From Clostridium_F caseinilyticum (lineage in GTDB: Bacteria; Bacillota; Clostridia; Clostridiales; Clostridiaceae), in NCBI RefSeq assembly GCF_046127645.1, contig NZ_CP175919.1: a stretch of DNA of 64,000 nt; one strand, 5' to 3'. The translations under genes were made by a program, and so were the position numbers. Shown here piece after piece: positions 7,691-16,530 of this stretch (position 1 is the first letter of the stretch; each line of letters starts with the position of its first letter). The notes below the pieces were generated by a model that saw nothing but the letters and a program-made list of their open reading frames with translations, made no database searches and was not told where the DNA came from.

Positions 7691-9307
7691 TTACCTGTTT
7701 ATAACAGTTTGTGCTATATTGGTACAATGGTCTCCAACTCTTTCAAAGTTATTTATAATATCTAAAAATATAGCACTTGCATTAGCATTACAAGTTCCTT
7801 TATTTAATCTTTTTATATTAGTTTCTCTTAATTGGTTTTCTAAACTGTCTATTTTCTCCTCAACATACATCACACTTTGAGATATTTCAACATCGTTATT
7901 TTCAAAACCTTCAATAGTTCTTTTTAAGGAATCTAATGTATAATTAAATAAATGTTTTATATCATATGTAGCATCATCTGAAAATTGGATTCTTTTCTCT
8001 ATTTTCTCACTAGTTAAATCTATTATGTTTTCAGCATGGTCTCCTATTCTTTCTATATCATTTACCACATGAAACATAGAACCTACTAAATTTAACTGCT
8101 TATCAGATAATTTTAAGTTATTTAATTTAACCAAATATGTAGTTATACTCTTATTTAATATGTTTATAAGTTTTTCATTTTCATATACTTTGCTTACTAA
8201 TTCTAAATCATTCTTTTCAAATGCATCTATGGATAATTGTAAATTTTCTTTTGCTTTATTGGCCATTCTTACTACTTCTTTTATAGTTTGATTAATAGCT
8301 ATTGTAGGATTCTCTAATAATCTTTCATCTATGTACTTAGGAGCCATCTTTTCATATGGATCACTTCCTGGTATCATCTTATTAACAAATGCAACAATAT
8401 ATTTTATAAACCATATTTGTATAAATGTATTAATTAAATTAAACATTGTGTGTGCATTAGCGATTTGTCTTCCCACATCTCCTGGCGTTAGATTAGTAAT
8501 TATTCTAACAAATGGAGTTAATGGTACTAAAACAAATGCAAATAGTACTGTTCCTATAACGTTAAATGTTAAATGAAACAATGCTGCTTTTCTTGCATTC
8601 TTAGATGCACCGATACTAGCTAATAATGCTGTTACACAAGTACCAATGTTATCTCCAAATAATATTGGTAATGCTGCTGACAATGGAAGTACTCCATTAC
8701 TTGATAAAGCTATTAATATACCTATAGTTGCAGAAGAACTTTGTACTATAGCTGTCATTCCCATACCTACAACTATTCCTAAAAATACGTTATGTGATAA
8801 TGATAAAGCTAAACTTTTAAACGCTTCACTTTCACCTAGTGGAGCCATAGCTGTTTTCATTATCTCCATTCCCATGAACAATATACCAAAACCTAGTATT
8901 ATATTACCTATCTCCTTAGTTTTTTTCTTTTTAGCAAATAAAACTATTGCAGTTCCTACTCCTACAAATAATGGTGCTCCTGCAGTAACATTAAAAGCAA
9001 CTAGTTGTCCTGTAACTGTAGTACCTATATTAGCTCCCATAATAACCCCTGCTGCTTGTGTTAAGGTCATTAAACCTGCATTTACAAATCCAACAACCAT
9101 AACAGTGGTAGCACTACTACTCTGAATTACCCCTGTTACTACTACACCTGTTAATACACCTTTTATAGGGTTAGAAGTTACCTTTTCGAAAAAAACTTTT
9201 ACTTTCTCTCCTGCTACATTTTGCAATCCATCCCCCATTAAGTTCATGCCATAGATGAATAAACCTAATCCACCAATAAGACCTGTTAACATAGCAAATA
9301 CATTCAT
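7691..9307 (-). CDS. Na+/phosphate cotransporter with PhoU-like C-terminal domain
   Basis: A 538-residue member of the NptA/YjbB Na/Pi-cotransporter II family. The N-terminal about 310 residues hold two inverted repeats, each with the QSSSATT/QSSSATI signature (GVIQSSSATTVMVVG, AIVQSSSATIGILIA) and several membrane helices. Residues about 340-530 are a helical, charged PhoU-like domain, cytosolic and likely a regulator of flux. SD AGGAGG is well placed before ATG 9307. The transport direction (uptake or efflux) is not settled for bacterial members. A tandem TTAACA array over the promoter points to phosphate control, which supports phosphate as the true substrate. Confidence 0.9.
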   Translation of the reverse strand: MNVFAMLTGLIGGLGLFIYGMNLMGDGLQNVAGEKVKVFFEKVTSNPIKGVLTGVVVTGVIQSSSATTVMVVGFVNAGLMTLTQAAGVIMGANIGTTVTGQLVAFNVTAGAPLFVGVGTAIVLFAKKKKTKEIGNIILGFGILFMGMEIMKTAMAPLGESEAFKSLALSLSHNVFLGIVVGMGMTAIVQSSSATIGILIALSSNGVLPLSAALPILFGDNIGTCVTALLASIGASKNARKAALFHLTFNVIGTVLFAFVLVPLTPFVRIITNLTPGDVGRQIANAHTMFNLINTFIQIWFIKYIVAFVNKMIPGSDPYEKMAPKYIDERLLENPTIAINQTIKEVVRMANKAKENLQLSIDAFEKNDLELVSKVYENEKLINILNKSITTYLVKLNNLKLSDKQLNLVGSMFHVVNDIERIGDHAENIIDLTSEKIEKRIQFSDDATYDIKHLFNYTLDSLKRTIEGFENNDVEISQSVMYVEEKIDSLENQLRETNIKRLNKGTCNANASAIFLDIINNFERVGDHCTNIAQTVINR

Positions 9308-9349
9308 ATTTGTCCTCCTAATTTTAAAATTGTCATCCCATACTTTATT

Positions 9350-9400
9350 ATTATAGTAGATATTAACGCAATTTAAAATACTTTTAACATAGAATTAACA
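9350..9400 (-). promoter_or_regulatory. promoter with Pho-box-like array for the Na/Pi cotransporter
   Basis: A consensus -10 TATAAT (minus strand 9355-9350) has no recognisable -35. In its place the plus strand carries four direct hexamers at about one helical turn: TTAACG (9363), TTAAAA (9373), TTAACA (9384) and TTAACA (9395), spaced 10, 11 and 11. This matches the PhoP-box pattern known from Bacillus, TT(A/C/T)A(C/T)A repeats with about 5-base gaps, and is placed as for an activator that replaces the -35. Confidence 0.65.
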
Positions 9401-9405
9401 TAGAA

Positions 9406-9710
9406 AACCTTTCTATATTAGAAATATATTTATTTAATAATTTGTTTATCTAATTTATTAGAGAATCTCATTTTATATATTGCTAAAATTTTATTATTTT
9501 GGTTTTTCATATTCATACAACAAAATTATGTTAAAATCAATTAAGTTTAAATAACTAGCAATTTAATAAATAAGTTTTTATCTTTTAATATAAATTTAGG
9601 CCATCATTGTATAAAAGATATATGTATTTACTTAAACTACTAATCTTATCATCATAAAAAGTAGTTTCTATATTTTAAATGTCCCACATTTAAAGCTTAC
9701 TAAAACAATA
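9406..9710. other. AT-rich spacer without a recognised gene
   Basis: No coding frame with an SD was found here. A small perfect hairpin, TTTAAATGT-CCC-ACATTTAAA, lies at 9674-9694, close downstream of the rpsI terminator in the direction of transcription. It may be a second, back-up stop. Confidence 0.4.
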
Positions 9711-9739
9711 AAAAAAGGAAAGACAAATATAGTCTTTCC
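9711..9739 (-). terminator. terminator of the rplM-rpsI operon
   Basis: On the minus strand GGAAAGAC and GTCTTTCC form a perfect 8-bp stem (9732-9739 with 9717-9724), followed by TTTTTT. It begins 13 bases past the rpsI stop. Confidence 0.9.
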
Positions 9740-9752
9740 TCTTGATTCCATA

Positions 9753-10145
9753 TTATCTCTTTGAGAATTGTGGAGATCTTCTTGCTTTCTTTAATCCGTA
9801 TTTCTTTCTTTCTGTCATTCTTGAATCTCTTGTTAAGAAACCAGCTTTTTTTAATGATGGTTTCATATTTTCATCAGCTTTTACAAGAGCTCTAGATATA
9901 CCATGTCTTACTGCTCCTGCTTGACCCGTAAATCCACCACCGTGAACATTTACTAATACATCATATTTATCCTTTGTTTCTGTTAACACTAATGGTTGAT
10001 TAACTATTACTCTTAATGTTTCTATTGGAAAATAGTTTTCTATATCTCTGTTATTTATTATTACTTTTCCATCTCCAGCTACAAGTCTTACTCTTGCTAC
10101 TGATTTTTTTCTTCTTCCAGTTCCAAAATACTGTACTTTAGCCAT
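9753..10145 (-). CDS. rpsI: 30S ribosomal protein S9
   Basis: A 130-residue uS9. Family signatures are YFGTGRRKKSVARVRL at the N-terminus, GGGFTGQAGAVRHGISRAL in the middle, and the basic tail ending SPQFSKR, whose terminal Lys-Arg reaches the P-site tRNA. The normal partner rplM lies 26 bases upstream on the same strand, and a strong terminator follows. SD GGGAGG precedes ATG 10145. Length is normal. Confidence 0.98.
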   Translation of the reverse strand: MAKVQYFGTGRRKKSVARVRLVAGDGKVIINNRDIENYFPIETLRVIVNQPLVLTETKDKYDVLVNVHGGGFTGQAGAVRHGISRALVKADENMKPSLKKAGFLTRDSRMTERKKYGLKKARRSPQFSKR

Positions 10146-10171
10146 TTTTTTATCCTCCCTTCAGCCTGCAA

Positions 10172-10606
10172 TTAGTATCTTAATTCTAATACTTCTGGTT
10201 TTTGAGCTTCTTGATTATGTTCTGCTCCTTTATAAGCCTTTAATTTCTTTAACATTTTTCTTCCTAAAACTCCGCTTGGAAGCATTCTTCTAACTGCTTC
10301 TTCAAATACGAACTCAGGTTTTTTAGCTATTGCTTCTCTATATGGTATTTCTTTTAATCCACCTGGATATAATGAATGATGTCTTAATAATTTTTGATCT
10401 AATTTTTTACCTGTTAATACAACTTTTTCAACATTTATAACTATTACATTATCACCTGTATCAACATGTGGTGTATATGTAGGTTTATGTTTACCTCTTA
10501 ATATTGATGCAACTTGACTAGCTACTCTTCCTAATGGCTTATCAGCAGCGTCAACTATATACCATTTTCTTTCAACTTCATGTGGTTTAGCTATATATGA
10601 TTTCAT
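10172..10606 (-). CDS. rplM: 50S ribosomal protein L13
   Basis: A 144-residue uL13, an early-assembly 50S protein. The sequence opens MKSYIAKPHEVERKWY and has the L13 signature AVRRMLPSGVLGRKML. Two ATGs are adjacent (10609 and 10606); the second is 7 bases from GGGAGG and gives the family's usual N-terminus. First gene of the rplM-rpsI pair, driven by a near-perfect promoter and an approximately 80-nt leader that could hold an L13-type regulatory structure. Confidence 0.97.
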   Translation of the reverse strand: MKSYIAKPHEVERKWYIVDAADKPLGRVASQVASILRGKHKPTYTPHVDTGDNVIVINVEKVVLTGKKLDQKLLRHHSLYPGGLKEIPYREAIAKKPEFVFEEAVRRMLPSGVLGRKMLKKLKAYKGAEHNQEAQKPEVLELRY

Positions 10607-10695
10607 CATTTTCCCTCCCTAACTATTTTACATAAAACGTTCTTCTATATAAAGATCCGGGGCTAGTGAATCTATTATACTATACAAACATAATT

Positions 10696-10724
10696 ATTAT
10701 AATACAATCTGCCCGGTGTGTCAA
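10696..10724 (-). promoter_or_regulatory. sigma-A promoter of rplM-rpsI
   Basis: TTGACA (10724-10719), 17-base spacer, TATAAT (10701-10696): a perfect consensus, starting 6 bases after the truA stop. The leader of about 80 nt (10689-10610) can form AAC-g-TTTTA-TG-TAAAA-ta-GTT just ahead of the SD. Firmicute rplM genes often carry an L13 leader; this one was not matched to a model. Confidence 0.9.
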
Positions 10725-10729
10725 TAACA

Positions 10730-11470
10730 TTAATAAAATACTTCCTTTAAACATAGACCAGATGAAGGAACACATTTGCCTGCTTTTGTTCTATCTTTTG
10801 ATTTTATAATATACTTTATAGATTCTGGTTCTCTTTTGTTAATACCAATTTGTATCAGTGTTCCTACCATTATTCTTACCATATTATAAAGAAATCCATC
10901 CCCTGTAATTATAAACTTTATAAAATCACCACTTTTATTTATTTCAAATTTACTTATGGTTCTTACTGAAGTCTTCACACTACTTCCTTTTGTTTGAAAT
11001 GCAGAAAAATCATGTGTTCCCATAAAATATTTTGATGCTATTTTCATATTATCTATATTCAGCTTATCCTTAAACTGAAAAATATAGTTTCTACCTATAG
11101 CTATAGGCTGAGAACTATTCAAAATCGTATATTCATAAGTTTTACCTTTGCTGCAAAATCTAGAATGAAATTCACTACTAATTTCTTCTGAACTTAAAAC
11201 TACTATATCTTTTGGCAAATTATTATTAATCACTCTTTTAAGATTTTCAGATGGTATTTTGGTATTAGTAAAAAAATTACATACATACCCTTTGGCATGA
11301 ACTCCTGAATCTGTTCTACTTGCTCCTATAACCTCTACTTTTTCTTTAGTTATATCACCTATAACTTTCTCCAAAGTACCTTGTAGGGTAATAAACTTAT
11401 CATTTTTTTGCTTTTGCCATCCATTATAATTTGTTCCATCATATTCAAGTTTTAACTTTATATTTTTCAT
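10730..11470 (-). CDS. truA: tRNA pseudouridine(38-40) synthase TruA
   Basis: Converts uridines 38-40 of the tRNA anticodon arm to pseudouridine. The catalytic aspartate lies in GASRTDSGVHAKG; the N-terminal KLEYDGTNYNGWQKQ and the RMVGTLIQIG segment are typical. The start is ATG 11470, whose A is the last base of the ecfT stop (TAATG), giving translational coupling and 246 residues. An upstream in-frame extension to 11491 lies within ecfT. It is the last gene of the ecfA1-ecfA2-ecfT-truA run, a common Firmicute order behind rplQ. Confidence 0.95.
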   Translation of the reverse strand: MKNIKLKLEYDGTNYNGWQKQKNDKFITLQGTLEKVIGDITKEKVEVIGASRTDSGVHAKGYVCNFFTNTKIPSENLKRVINNNLPKDIVVLSSEEISSEFHSRFCSKGKTYEYTILNSSQPIAIGRNYIFQFKDKLNIDNMKIASKYFMGTHDFSAFQTKGSSVKTSVRTISKFEINKSGDFIKFIITGDGFLYNMVRIMVGTLIQIGINKREPESIKYIIKSKDRTKAGKCVPSSGLCLKEVFY

Positions 11471-12273
11471 TAAGTCCACATCCTGCTCCAAATAGATAAT
11501 ATAACTAAAATAAAAGTAAAAGTTATTGCTACATAATCTCTGGAAGAAAAAGAAAGTTCTTTCATCCTAGTTCTTCCTTCTCCCCCTCTATAGCATCTTG
11601 CTTCCATTGCCATAGCTAGCTCATCTGCTCGTCTAAATGAACTAATAAAAAGTGGAACTAGTAAAGGTATTAAATTTTTAGCTCTTTGTATCAGATTACC
11701 AGACTCAAAGTCTGCACCTCTAGCCATTTGAGCTTTCATAATCTTATCAGTTTCATCCATAAGTGTTGGTATAAATCTTAAAGCTATAGTCATCATCATA
11801 GCAAGTTCATGAGCTGGAACTCCTATTTTTCTTAATGGATTCAATAACTTTTCTATGCCATCTGTAAGCTCTATAGGAGATGTTGTTAATGTTAGCAGTG
11901 ATGTTCCTATTATTAAAAATACTAATCTTAGGACCATAAATACAGCTAACCTTACTCCTTCCTTATATATAGTAATAAACTTCCATTTAAATAATAATGT
12001 ATCTCCTGGTGTTAAAAATAAATTCAAAATAGCTGTTATTATTACTAATATAAGTATAGGTTTAAGGCCCTTATATATATACTTAAATTTTATTTTTGAA
12101 ATTAATATAGCTACTAATGTAAATAGAACTATAAATATATATCCTTTAAAATTATTAACTAAAAAAAGGTCAATTATATATATAAGGGATATAATTATCT
12201 TAATCCTTGGATCTAACTTATGCACAAAAGAATCTCCCGGTATGTATTGTCCTATTGTTATATCCTTTATCAT
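11470..12273 (-). CDS. ecfT: energy-coupling factor transporter transmembrane protein EcfT
   Basis: Membrane scaffold of the group II ECF transporter, which joins the two ATPases to exchangeable substrate-binding S components for vitamins. The 267 residues contain about five to six membrane helices and the two coupling-helix Ala-Arg-Gly type motifs (KAQMARGADFE and AMEARCYRGG). ATGA overlap with the upstream ecfA2 stop and TAATG overlap with truA show tight coupling. No S component is encoded here, as is usual for the shared module. Confidence 0.93.
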   Translation of the reverse strand: MIKDITIGQYIPGDSFVHKLDPRIKIIISLIYIIDLFLVNNFKGYIFIVLFTLVAILISKIKFKYIYKGLKPILILVIITAILNLFLTPGDTLLFKWKFITIYKEGVRLAVFMVLRLVFLIIGTSLLTLTTSPIELTDGIEKLLNPLRKIGVPAHELAMMMTIALRFIPTLMDETDKIMKAQMARGADFESGNLIQRAKNLIPLLVPLFISSFRRADELAMAMEARCYRGGEGRTRMKELSFSSRDYVAITFTFILVILSIWSRMWT

Positions 12274-13136
12274 TTAATAATTCCCTCACTTTTAAGTGAT
12301 TTTAATAATTCTTTTTTGGCTTCTTCTATAGTGTAGATATCATCTGGTAAATTAAAACCTTTTTTTCTTAATTTTTGTATTAAATATGTAACTTCTGGTG
12401 CTGCTAATCCTATACTTTCAAGAGTATCTACCTCTTTAAATACTTCACAAGGCTTCCCTTGTAATACACATTGTCCTTTATGCATAACTAATATTTTATC
12501 TGCAAATTTAGCAACATCTTCCATACTATGTGAAACAAGAATTATAGTCATATTATATTCTTTTCTTAATGCTTGAATTTTACTATATATATCATCTCTA
12601 GCTTTAGGGTCTAACCCTGCTGTAGGTTCATCTAATATTAATATTTTAGGTTCCATAGCTACTACTCCTGCTATGGCTACTCTTCTTTTTTGACCTCCAC
12701 TTAATTCAAAGGGAGATTTGTCCTTGTACATTTCATAATTCAATCCTACTATATTCATTGCTCTTTTTACTCTACTTAAAACTTCTTCCTGATTTAGTCC
12801 TAAATTAATGGGTCCAAAAGCAATATCTTTTTCTATAGTTTCTTCAAATAATTGATACTCAGGGTATTGAAATACAAGCCCAACCTTTTTTCTTATGGAA
12901 CTTAATTTTACCCCTTTATCTGCTATATTTATATCATCTACTATTATCTTTCCTGATTTAGGTTTCAATAACCCATTTATATGCTGGATTAATGTAGACT
13001 TACCTGAACCGGTATGCCCAATTAAAGCAACAAATTCTCCATCTTCCATGTTTATATTTATGTTATCTATTGCCTTTTTCTCAAAAGGTGTTCCTTCCAT
13101 ATATACATGTGTTAAATTTTCTATTTTAATTGACAT
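12270..13136 (-). CDS. ecfA2: energy-coupling factor transporter ATPase EcfA2
   Basis: ABC ATPase of 288 residues powering ECF vitamin import. Motifs in order: Walker A GHTGSGKST, Q-loop VGLVFQYPEYQLF, signature LSGGQKRRVAIAG, Walker B ILILDEPTAGLDP and the H-loop ILVSHSMED. The start ATG 13136 lies within the last codons of ecfA1 (16-base overlap) behind GGTGGA. It pairs with EcfA1 as a heterodimer at the cytosolic face of EcfT. Confidence 0.94.
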   Translation of the reverse strand: MSIKIENLTHVYMEGTPFEKKAIDNININMEDGEFVALIGHTGSGKSTLIQHINGLLKPKSGKIIVDDINIADKGVKLSSIRKKVGLVFQYPEYQLFEETIEKDIAFGPINLGLNQEEVLSRVKRAMNIVGLNYEMYKDKSPFELSGGQKRRVAIAGVVAMEPKILILDEPTAGLDPKARDDIYSKIQALRKEYNMTIILVSHSMEDVAKFADKILVMHKGQCVLQGKPCEVFKEVDTLESIGLAAPEVTYLIQKLRKKGFNLPDDIYTIEEAKKELLKSLKSEGIIK

Positions 13137-13969
13137 AATTCATCCACCATTTCATCTATAGTTAATATATCTGATGGTATTTCCACATTGTGTTGTCTCA
13201 AATAATAGGCTATTTCTGTCATTTGAGGTACATCTAACCCTATTTTCTTCATCATTTCTACTTCTTTAAATATTTCCTTAGGAGTTCCTTCTTTTATTAC
13301 TTTAGCAGAATCCATTACTATAACTTTATCCGCTTCTACTGCTTCCTCCATAAAATGAGTTATAAGAACTATTGTTATACCATATTTTTTATTTACTTCC
13401 TTAATGGTATTAATTACTTCTAGTCTTCCTGAAGGATCTAACATAGCTGTAGGTTCATCAAATATAATGCACTCAGGCCTCATAGCTAATACACCAGCAA
13501 TAGCTACTCTTTGCTTTTGCCCCCCAGATAATAAATGCGGTGCATGTCTTCTATATTCATACATTTTTACCTTTTTGAGTGATTCATCTACTCTAGATCT
13601 TATTTCTTCTTGAGGAATTCCTAAATTTTCTGGTCCAAATGCCACATCTTCTTCTACTATAGTAGCTACAATTTGATTATCTGGATTTTGGAAAACCATC
13701 CCAGCTTTATTTCTTATGTTCCATGTATTTTCTAAATTCCTAGTATCTAAATTGTCTACATATACTGTACCTTCTGAAGGTATTAAAAGGGAATTCATAT
13801 GTTTAGCTATAGTTGATTTACCTGATCCATTTCTACCTAAAATAACTACAAAATCACCTTTTTTTATAGTTAAATTAACATCATCTAATGCAATCTTTTG
13901 AGTACTATCATCCTCTTTATTGGATTCATACTTATATGTAACATTATTACACTTAATCATCTCATTCAT
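13121..13969 (-). CDS. ecfA1: energy-coupling factor transporter ATPase EcfA1
   Basis: First ATPase of the ECF module, 282 residues from ATG 13969, chosen because GAGGTG lies 6 bases before it; the frame is open to 13987 without an SD. Motifs: Walker A GRNGSGKST, Q-loop GMVFQNPDNQIVA, signature LLSGGQKQRVAIAG, Walker B CIIFDEPTAMLDP, H-loop VLITHFMEE. Heads the operon ecfA1-ecfA2-ecfT-truA. Confidence 0.94.
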   Translation of the reverse strand: MNEMIKCNNVTYKYESNKEDDSTQKIALDDVNLTIKKGDFVVILGRNGSGKSTIAKHMNSLLIPSEGTVYVDNLDTRNLENTWNIRNKAGMVFQNPDNQIVATIVEEDVAFGPENLGIPQEEIRSRVDESLKKVKMYEYRRHAPHLLSGGQKQRVAIAGVLAMRPECIIFDEPTAMLDPSGRLEVINTIKEVNKKYGITIVLITHFMEEAVEADKVIVMDSAKVIKEGTPKEIFKEVEMMKKIGLDVPQMTEIAYYLRQHNVEIPSDILTIDEMVDELCQLK

Positions 13970-14007
13970 ACCAAACACCTCAAACATGAAGCTATAAATT
14001 AAAGTTT

Positions 14008-14036
14008 ATATTATAGCAAAATGGGGACTAAGTCAA
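14008..14036 (-). promoter_or_regulatory. probable sigma-A promoter of the ecfA1 operon
   Basis: TTGACT (14036-14031), 17-base spacer, TAATAT (14013-14008). The -35 and spacer lie inside the rplQ terminator hairpin, so termination and initiation share DNA. Confidence 0.55.
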
Positions 14037-14053
14037 CTTCATACTTAATCCCC
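14023..14053 (-). terminator. terminator of the long ribosomal cluster after rplQ
   Basis: Arms 14043-14053 and 14023-14033 form an 11-bp stem with four G-C pairs at the base and one wobble, followed on the minus strand by ATTTTGC. It starts 7 bases past the rplQ stop. Confidence 0.8.
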
Positions 14054-14059
14054 AAAGAA

Positions 14060-14401
14060 TTATACTAATTCTAGTATAACTACTTCAGCTCCGTCGCCTC
14101 TTCTTGGGCCAACTTTATATATTCTTGTATATCCACCATTTCTTTCAGCATACTTAGGAGCTATTTCATCAAATAGTCTTTGTACTACTGTTTCTTCTGT
14201 TACAAAAGAAAGTACTTGTCTTCTTGCATGAAGATCTCCTCTCTTTGCAAGGGTTATCATTTTTTCCGCAATACTTCTAGTTTCTTTAGCTCTAGTTTCT
14301 GTAGTTTCTATTTTACCATGCTTTAAAAAACTAGTAACAAGATTTCTAAGCATTGCTTTACGTTGATCAGTTGGACGACCTAATTTACGATATCCTGCCA
14401 T
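14060..14401 (-). CDS. rplQ: 50S ribosomal protein L17
   Basis: A 113-residue bL17 near the exit tunnel of the 50S subunit. It starts MAGYRKLGRPTDQRKAML, the family signature, and carries the T-x-x-x-A-K-E-T-R motif (ETTETRAKETRS). Last gene of the alpha operon, 43 bases after rpoA, followed by a terminator. Confidence 0.98.
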   Translation of the reverse strand: MAGYRKLGRPTDQRKAMLRNLVTSFLKHGKIETTETRAKETRSIAEKMITLAKRGDLHARRQVLSFVTEETVVQRLFDEIAPKYAERNGGYTRIYKVGPRRGDGAEVVILELV

Positions 14402-14444
14402 CTCTCCTATACCTCCTTACCTTAAACTGCCTATATTAACTTTA

Positions 14445-15392
14445 CTAATCTTCACTTTTTCTTAAACCTAATCCTAAGGCTTCTAATTTTTGCTCTACTT
14501 CTTCTAAGGATTTTTTACCAAGGTTTCTAACCTTCATCATATCATCCATGCTTCTTTCGCATAGTTCTTGAACTGTATTTATTCCAGCTCTCTTTAAGCA
14601 GTTATAACTTCTTACTGAAAGATCTAGTTCCTCAATTGTCATTTCTAGAACTTTTTCTTTCTTATCTTCTTCTTTTTCAACCATGATTTCCATATCATCT
14701 GCATGGTCAGTTAAAGTCATAAATAACTTAAAGTGCTCTATAAGAATTTTAGCTGATAAACTTACAGCCTCTTCTGGTCTTATAGTACCATTAGTCCAAA
14801 CTTCTATAGTTAATTTATCATAGTCTGTTATTTGGCCAACTCTAGTATTTTCAATAGAAAAGTTAACTCTTTTAACAGGTGTATAGATTGAATCTACTGC
14901 TATACTTCCTATTGGCATATCCTTAGTTTTGTTTTTGTTTTGAGTTACATAGCCCCTACCACGATTAACGTTGATTTCCATATACATTTTACCATTTTCG
15001 TCAAGGGTTGCTATATGTAAATCTTTGTTTATTACTTCAACATCTCCGTCTGTTTTGATATCAGCTGCTGTAACTTCTTTAGGGCCCACTTCATCTATAT
15101 ATATAGTTTTTGGGCCCTCTCCATTCATAGTAAGTGCTAAAGATTTGATGTTAAGAATTAATTCTGTAACATCCTCTTTTACACCTTGCACTGTTGAAAA
15201 TTCATGAAGAACATTATCAATTTTTATATGGTCTGCAGCAACCCCAGGTAATGATGATAAAAGAATTCTTCTTAAAGCATTACCAAGAGTTGTTCCATAA
15301 CCTCTTTCTAGTGGTTCAATGACAAATTTACCATAAGAACCATCTTCGGTATTTTCAACACATTCTATTTTTGGCTTTTCTATTTCTAACAT
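14445..15392 (-). CDS. rpoA: RNA polymerase alpha subunit
   Basis: A 315-residue alpha subunit. The N-terminal domain (to about 230) dimerises and carries the assembly motif GYGTTLGNALRRILLSSLPG. After an acidic linker (EKEEDKKEK), the C-terminal domain has the helix-hairpin-helix EELDLSVRSYNCLKRAGI, which binds UP elements and activators. It lies between rpsD and rplQ as in most Firmicutes. SD GAGGAGGG before ATG 15392. Confidence 0.98.
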   Translation of the reverse strand: MLEIEKPKIECVENTEDGSYGKFVIEPLERGYGTTLGNALRRILLSSLPGVAADHIKIDNVLHEFSTVQGVKEDVTELILNIKSLALTMNGEGPKTIYIDEVGPKEVTAADIKTDGDVEVINKDLHIATLDENGKMYMEINVNRGRGYVTQNKNKTKDMPIGSIAVDSIYTPVKRVNFSIENTRVGQITDYDKLTIEVWTNGTIRPEEAVSLSAKILIEHFKLFMTLTDHADDMEIMVEKEEDKKEKVLEMTIEELDLSVRSYNCLKRAGINTVQELCERSMDDMMKVRNLGKKSLEEVEQKLEALGLGLRKSED

Positions 15393-15459
15393 TCTTAACC
15401 CTCCTCATTTATTAATATTTATACTCTTTGAGGGCAACTGATCTAAATAAATTTATTTA

Positions 15460-16080
15460 TTATTTACTGTATAACTCAACGATTAATGTTTCGTTAACAG
15501 GTACATCTATATCTTCTCTTGCTGGTTCTCTTTCTATTTTTCCTTCAAAACCTTCAACATTTCCTGATAACCATGCTGGTAATGTTCTTGGATTTTCTGC
15601 AAAAGTCTTGAATTTTTCAGTAGCTTTACTCTTGTCACATACTGTTATAACATCATTAGCTTTAACTTGGTATGATGCTATATCCACCTTTTTGCCATTT
15701 ACTAAGAAATGTCCATGAGTAACTAATTGTCTAGCTTCTGTTCTTGAGTTACCATATCCTAGTCTATATGCTACATTGTCTAATCTCATTTCTAAAAATC
15801 TTAACAAGTTTTCACCTGTTATTCCTCTTTTTCTATCAGCTTCTTCATAATATCCTCTAAATTGACGTTCTAAGATACCATAAATTCTTTTAGCTTTTTG
15901 TTTTTCTCTTAATTGTAATCCATAGTTAGATACTTTTTTTCTACTTTGACCATGTTGTCCTGGTGCGTATCCTCTTCTAGCGAATGCGCATTTATCTGTA
16001 TAACATCTATCTCCCTTAAGGAATAGTTTTAATCCTTCTCTTCTGCAAAGTCTGCAAGTTGCTCCAGTATATCTAGCCAT
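15460..16080 (-). CDS. rpsD: 30S ribosomal protein S4
   Basis: A 206-residue uS4, primary 16S binder and a known translational regulator in several bacteria. It has four cysteines near the N-terminus (CRLCRREG and CYTDKCAF), suggesting a bound zinc, then the S4 RNA-binding motif RLDNVAYRLGYGNSRTEARQ. In Bacillus rpsD stands apart; here it is inside the alpha operon between rpsK and rpoA, the more ancestral order. Confidence 0.97.
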   Translation of the reverse strand: MARYTGATCRLCRREGLKLFLKGDRCYTDKCAFARRGYAPGQHGQSRKKVSNYGLQLREKQKAKRIYGILERQFRGYYEEADRKRGITGENLLRFLEMRLDNVAYRLGYGNSRTEARQLVTHGHFLVNGKKVDIASYQVKANDVITVCDKSKATEKFKTFAENPRTLPAWLSGNVEGFEGKIEREPAREDIDVPVNETLIVELYSK

Positions 16081-16114
16081 TAAATTTTACACCTCCTATT
16101 ACTATATTATATTA

Positions 16115-16513
16115 CTATACTCTTCTTCTCTTTGGTGGTCTACAACCATTATGTGGTATTGGAGTTACATCTTTTATTAAAGTAACTTCTAGACCTGCTG
16201 CTTGTAAAGATCTTATAGCAGCTTCTCTTCCTGAGCCCGGTCCTTTTACATAAACTTCTATGCTCTTTAAACCATGTTCCATAGCTGCTTTAGCTGCTGT
16301 TTCTGCAGCCATTTGTGCTGCAAATGGTGTGCTTTTTCTTGAACCTCTAAAACCTAATCCACCTGCACTTGCCCAAGATAAAGTATTACCAACGCTATCA
16401 GTAATTGTAACTATTGAATTGTTGAAAGTTGATTTTATATGTGCACAACCATGTTCAACATTTTTTCTTTCTTTTCTTCTTCTACTTCTCTTACCTTTCA
16501 TTCCTGCTGCCAT
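16115..16513 (-). CDS. rpsK: 30S ribosomal protein S11
   Basis: A 132-residue uS11 of the 30S platform. Recognised by the middle section (AHIKSTFNNSIVTITD, GFRGSRKSTPFAAQ) and the C-terminal signature DVTPIPHNGCRPPKRRRV. The N-terminus is Lys/Arg-rich (KGKRSRRRKERKN). 17 bases after rpsM, before rpsD. Confidence 0.98.
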   Translation of the reverse strand: MAAGMKGKRSRRRKERKNVEHGCAHIKSTFNNSIVTITDSVGNTLSWASAGGLGFRGSRKSTPFAAQMAAETAAKAAMEHGLKSIEVYVKGPGSGREAAIRSLQAAGLEVTLIKDVTPIPHNGCRPPKRRRV

Positions 16514-16530
16514 GCTTTTCCCTCCTTACC

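Noticed and set aside
8646..9125. 159-codon open frame opposite the Na/Pi cotransporter
   Set aside because: It mirrors the transporter's repetitive Ser/Ala-rich codons; it has no SD and no recognisable domain.
9363..9400. Reading the TTAACA repeats as chance AT repeats only
   Set aside because: Four hexamers at 10-11 base steps placed exactly over the -35 zone of a phosphate transporter gene make chance less likely, so it was kept as a finding with moderate confidence.
10610..10689. Definite L13 leader RNA before rplM
   Set aside because: Only one weak A/T hairpin could be drawn. Without a covariance search the family cannot be claimed, so it is mentioned only with the promoter.
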